DNA of 64,000 bases, taken from positions 1,054,001 through 1,118,000 of the forward strand of contig NZ_JACOPE010000001.1 of NCBI RefSeq assembly GCF_014287355.1, in the 5' to 3' direction. Below, piece after piece: positions 62,855-64,000 of this stretch. The notes under the pieces were generated by a model. It worked only from the letters and a program-made list of their open reading frames with translations, searched no databases and was not told the DNA's origin. Position 1 is the stretch's first letter. The number at the start of each line of letters is the position of its first letter. The DNA is from Ruminococcus hominis. Lineage in GTDB: Bacteria > Bacillota > Clostridia > Lachnospirales > Lachnospiraceae. The translations under genes were made by a program, and so were the position numbers.

Positions 62855-62923
62855 ATGCTGGTAGGTGCAACGGCTATTGTCATAGCAGCAGACATGATTT
62901 ACAGAAGAAAAAGAAACAAATAA
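62855..62923 (+). CDS. Tiny membrane peptide, possible NSS small subunit
   Basis: A 22-codon ORF, MLVGATAIVIAADMIYRRKRNK minus its last two residues being basic: one short hydrophobic helix then a basic tail. It lies 29 nt after the transporter stop with GAGGGTG upstream and just before a terminator. The position and shape recall the MetS-type small subunits that accompany some NSS transporters, though it is shorter than those (about 30 or more). No homology is claimed. Confidence 0.5.
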   Translation: MLVGATAIVIAADMIYRRKRNK

Positions 62924-62957
62924 TGTTTTATATCATTAATAGACGTTCGACTTGAAT

Positions 62958-63011
62958 AAGGCATCCCATGGCAAATTATAAGAAAGTATTTGTCAAGGGA
63001 TGTCTTTTTTA
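62958..63011 (+). terminator. Terminator of NSS transporter unit
   Basis: AAGGCATCCC pairs with GGGATGTCTT and, inside, TGGCAAAT with ATTTGTCA, giving a long stem followed by TTTTTT. Confidence 0.85.
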
Positions 63012-63080
63012 TCCTAAAAGGGAACAGGATGTTTTTTTGTTGGAAAATAATGAATAAAAAAAAGTGCATGTGACCCAAAA

Positions 63081-63097
63081 CCTAAAAAAAATTTAGA
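63081..63097. promoter_or_regulatory. Candidate operator palindrome C, upstream of xanthine dehydrogenase
   Basis: CCTAAAAAAAATTTAGA shares 13 of 17 positions with palindrome A at 50394-50410, including CTAAA and TTTAG arms. An AATGT/ACATT inverted repeat follows directly (63097-63111). Confidence 0.5.
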
Positions 63098-63194
63098 ATG
63101 TAAAAAACATTTTGAGAAAAAGATTGCTTTTTAGTTGAATTGTGATAAAATATAAAGAGATAGAACAACATATAAGTAAAAAATTAACAAAAAA

Positions 63195-63222
63195 CCAAGA
63201 CGAATTTAGGGCTTCGTTTTGG
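63195..63222 (+). promoter_or_regulatory. Leader hairpin before xanthine dehydrogenase gene
   Basis: CCAAGACGAA pairs with TTCGTTTTGG (one G-T) around an 8-nt loop, 33 nt before the ATG. No T tract follows. Confidence 0.5.
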
Positions 63223-63255
63223 ATGATATGTTGAAATGAGAAAGGAGATTCTGAT

Positions 63256-64000
63256 ATGGCAACGTTTATCGTTAATGGACGAGAGGTTACCCCAACAAAA
63301 AATCAGAAGCTGTTAAGATTCCTCCGCGACGAATTACATTTGACATCAGCAAAAGATGGATGTAGTGAAGGCGCCTGTGGAGCCTGTACAGTTATTATTG
63401 ATGGGCAGACCTGTAAATCATGTGTTCCGGATACAAATTCACTTGAGGGAAGAAGTGTAATCACGGTAGAAGGACTGACAGAGTGGGAGAAAAAGGTATA
63501 CACATATGCTTACGGAAAAGCGGGAGCAGTACAGTGTGGATTTTGTATCCCAGGTATGGTAATGTGTACAAAAGCATTGCTGGATGTGAATCCAGAACCG
63601 ACAGATGATGAGATAAAATATGCACTCCGCAATAATTATTGCAGATGTACAGGATATGTTAAAATCATGGATGCGGTTCGTCTGGCAGCTAAGATTCTGA
63701 GAGAGGGAGCAGTTCCGGATGATGGGGAAGATGACTGGACACTTGGAACAAGCGTAGCTAGAGTAGATGTAGAGGAAAAAGTACTTGGAACAGGAAAATA
63801 TCCGGACGACTATTGTCTGGAAGGTATGTTATACGGTGTTGCACTGAGAAGTAAATATCCTCGTGCACGTGTGCTTTCAATTGATACATCGAAAGCAGAG
63901 GCACTTCCAAAGGTGGTTTCAGTAGTGACAGCGAAAGATATTCCAGGCGAGAATAAGATTGGACATTTGAAGCATGACCAGTATTCACTGATTCCGGAAG
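63256..64000 (+). CDS. Selenium-dependent xanthine dehydrogenase-like protein, 3' end outside window
   Basis: The first 248 codons of a larger gene; the frame is open at the window edge. Residues 1-75 are a plant-type [2Fe-2S] domain (CSEGACGACTVIIDGQTCKSC). Residues about 75-155 hold the second [2Fe-2S] domain (QCGFCIPGMV, NNYCRCTGY). From about 170 a molybdopterin-binding domain begins (GTGKYPDDYCLEGMLYGVALRS). FeS and Mo parts in one chain without an intervening FAD domain match the selenium-dependent xanthine dehydrogenase type. The AAAGGAG site is well placed. It likely needs YqeC and YqeB encoded upstream. Confidence 0.88.
   Translation, partial: MATFIVNGREVTPTKNQKLLRFLRDELHLTSAKDGCSEGACGACTVIIDGQTCKSCVPDTNSLEGRSVITVEGLTEWEKKVYTYAYGKAGAVQCGFCIPGMVMCTKALLDVNPEPTDDEIKYALRNNYCRCTGYVKIMDAVRLAAKILREGAVPDDGEDDWTLGTSVARVDVEEKVLGTGKYPDDYCLEGMLYGVALRSKYPRARVLSIDTSKAEALPKVVSVVTAKDIPGENKIGHLKHDQYSLIPE

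Overview
The window is about 41-42% G+C by eye and reads as a chromosome segment of an anaerobic Firmicute, most likely a spore-forming gut member of the Lachnospiraceae (Clostridia). The basis is the SCIFF peptide with its radical SAM maturase beside a fused secDF, a SpoVT-type regulator, meso-diaminopimelate dehydrogenase, strong AGGAGG ribosome binding sites and consensus sigma-A promoters. No genus is claimed.

Layout. 1-3462: 3' part of a large HD-like/Hsp90-type ATPase gene. 3536-10938: ddh, a HAD phosphatase, glmS and an rfbABDC dTDP-rhamnose operon behind a MerR-style promoter. 11253-14831: an Rpn/PD-(D/E)XK-type protein, a MerR-methyltransferase fusion, ridA, a long perfect palindrome and spoVT. 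14911-28988: a housekeeping run of TIGR04086-type membrane protein, scfA-scfB (SCIFF), secDF, recJ, rel, an MBL-fold hydrolase, hemZ, hisS and aspS. 29034-30115: two identical tRNA-Gly(GCC) units flanking a HAD gene. 30327-44374: hom, thyA-folA-znuABC, ilvBN, ilvE, an exported protein of unknown function, a methyltransferase, hslO and nadE.

44542-58525 is the most interesting part. A leftward operon (YheO-like regulator, ygeX, ygeY, ygeW, arcC) diverges from a rightward operon (ssnA, NCS2 purine permease, ygfK, yqeC, yqeB fused to a MobA-like transferase). These are the selenium-linked 'purine/uric acid' genes of gut anaerobes and E. coli. After a DUF975 protein, a small unknown protein, an orphan substrate-binding lipoprotein and an NSS-family transporter, the window ends inside a selenium-dependent xanthine dehydrogenase-like gene, another member of the set. 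The genes suggest import and breakdown of purines to ureido/diamino intermediates, then to pyruvate and ammonia (YgeX) and to ATP through carbamoyl phosphate (YgeW plus ArcC).

Two adjacent 17-bp palindromes lie between the divergent promoters, and a third related one lies upstream of the xanthine dehydrogenase gene. They are a candidate operator for an unstudied purine regulon. No CRISPR array, prophage or intact insertion sequence was seen.
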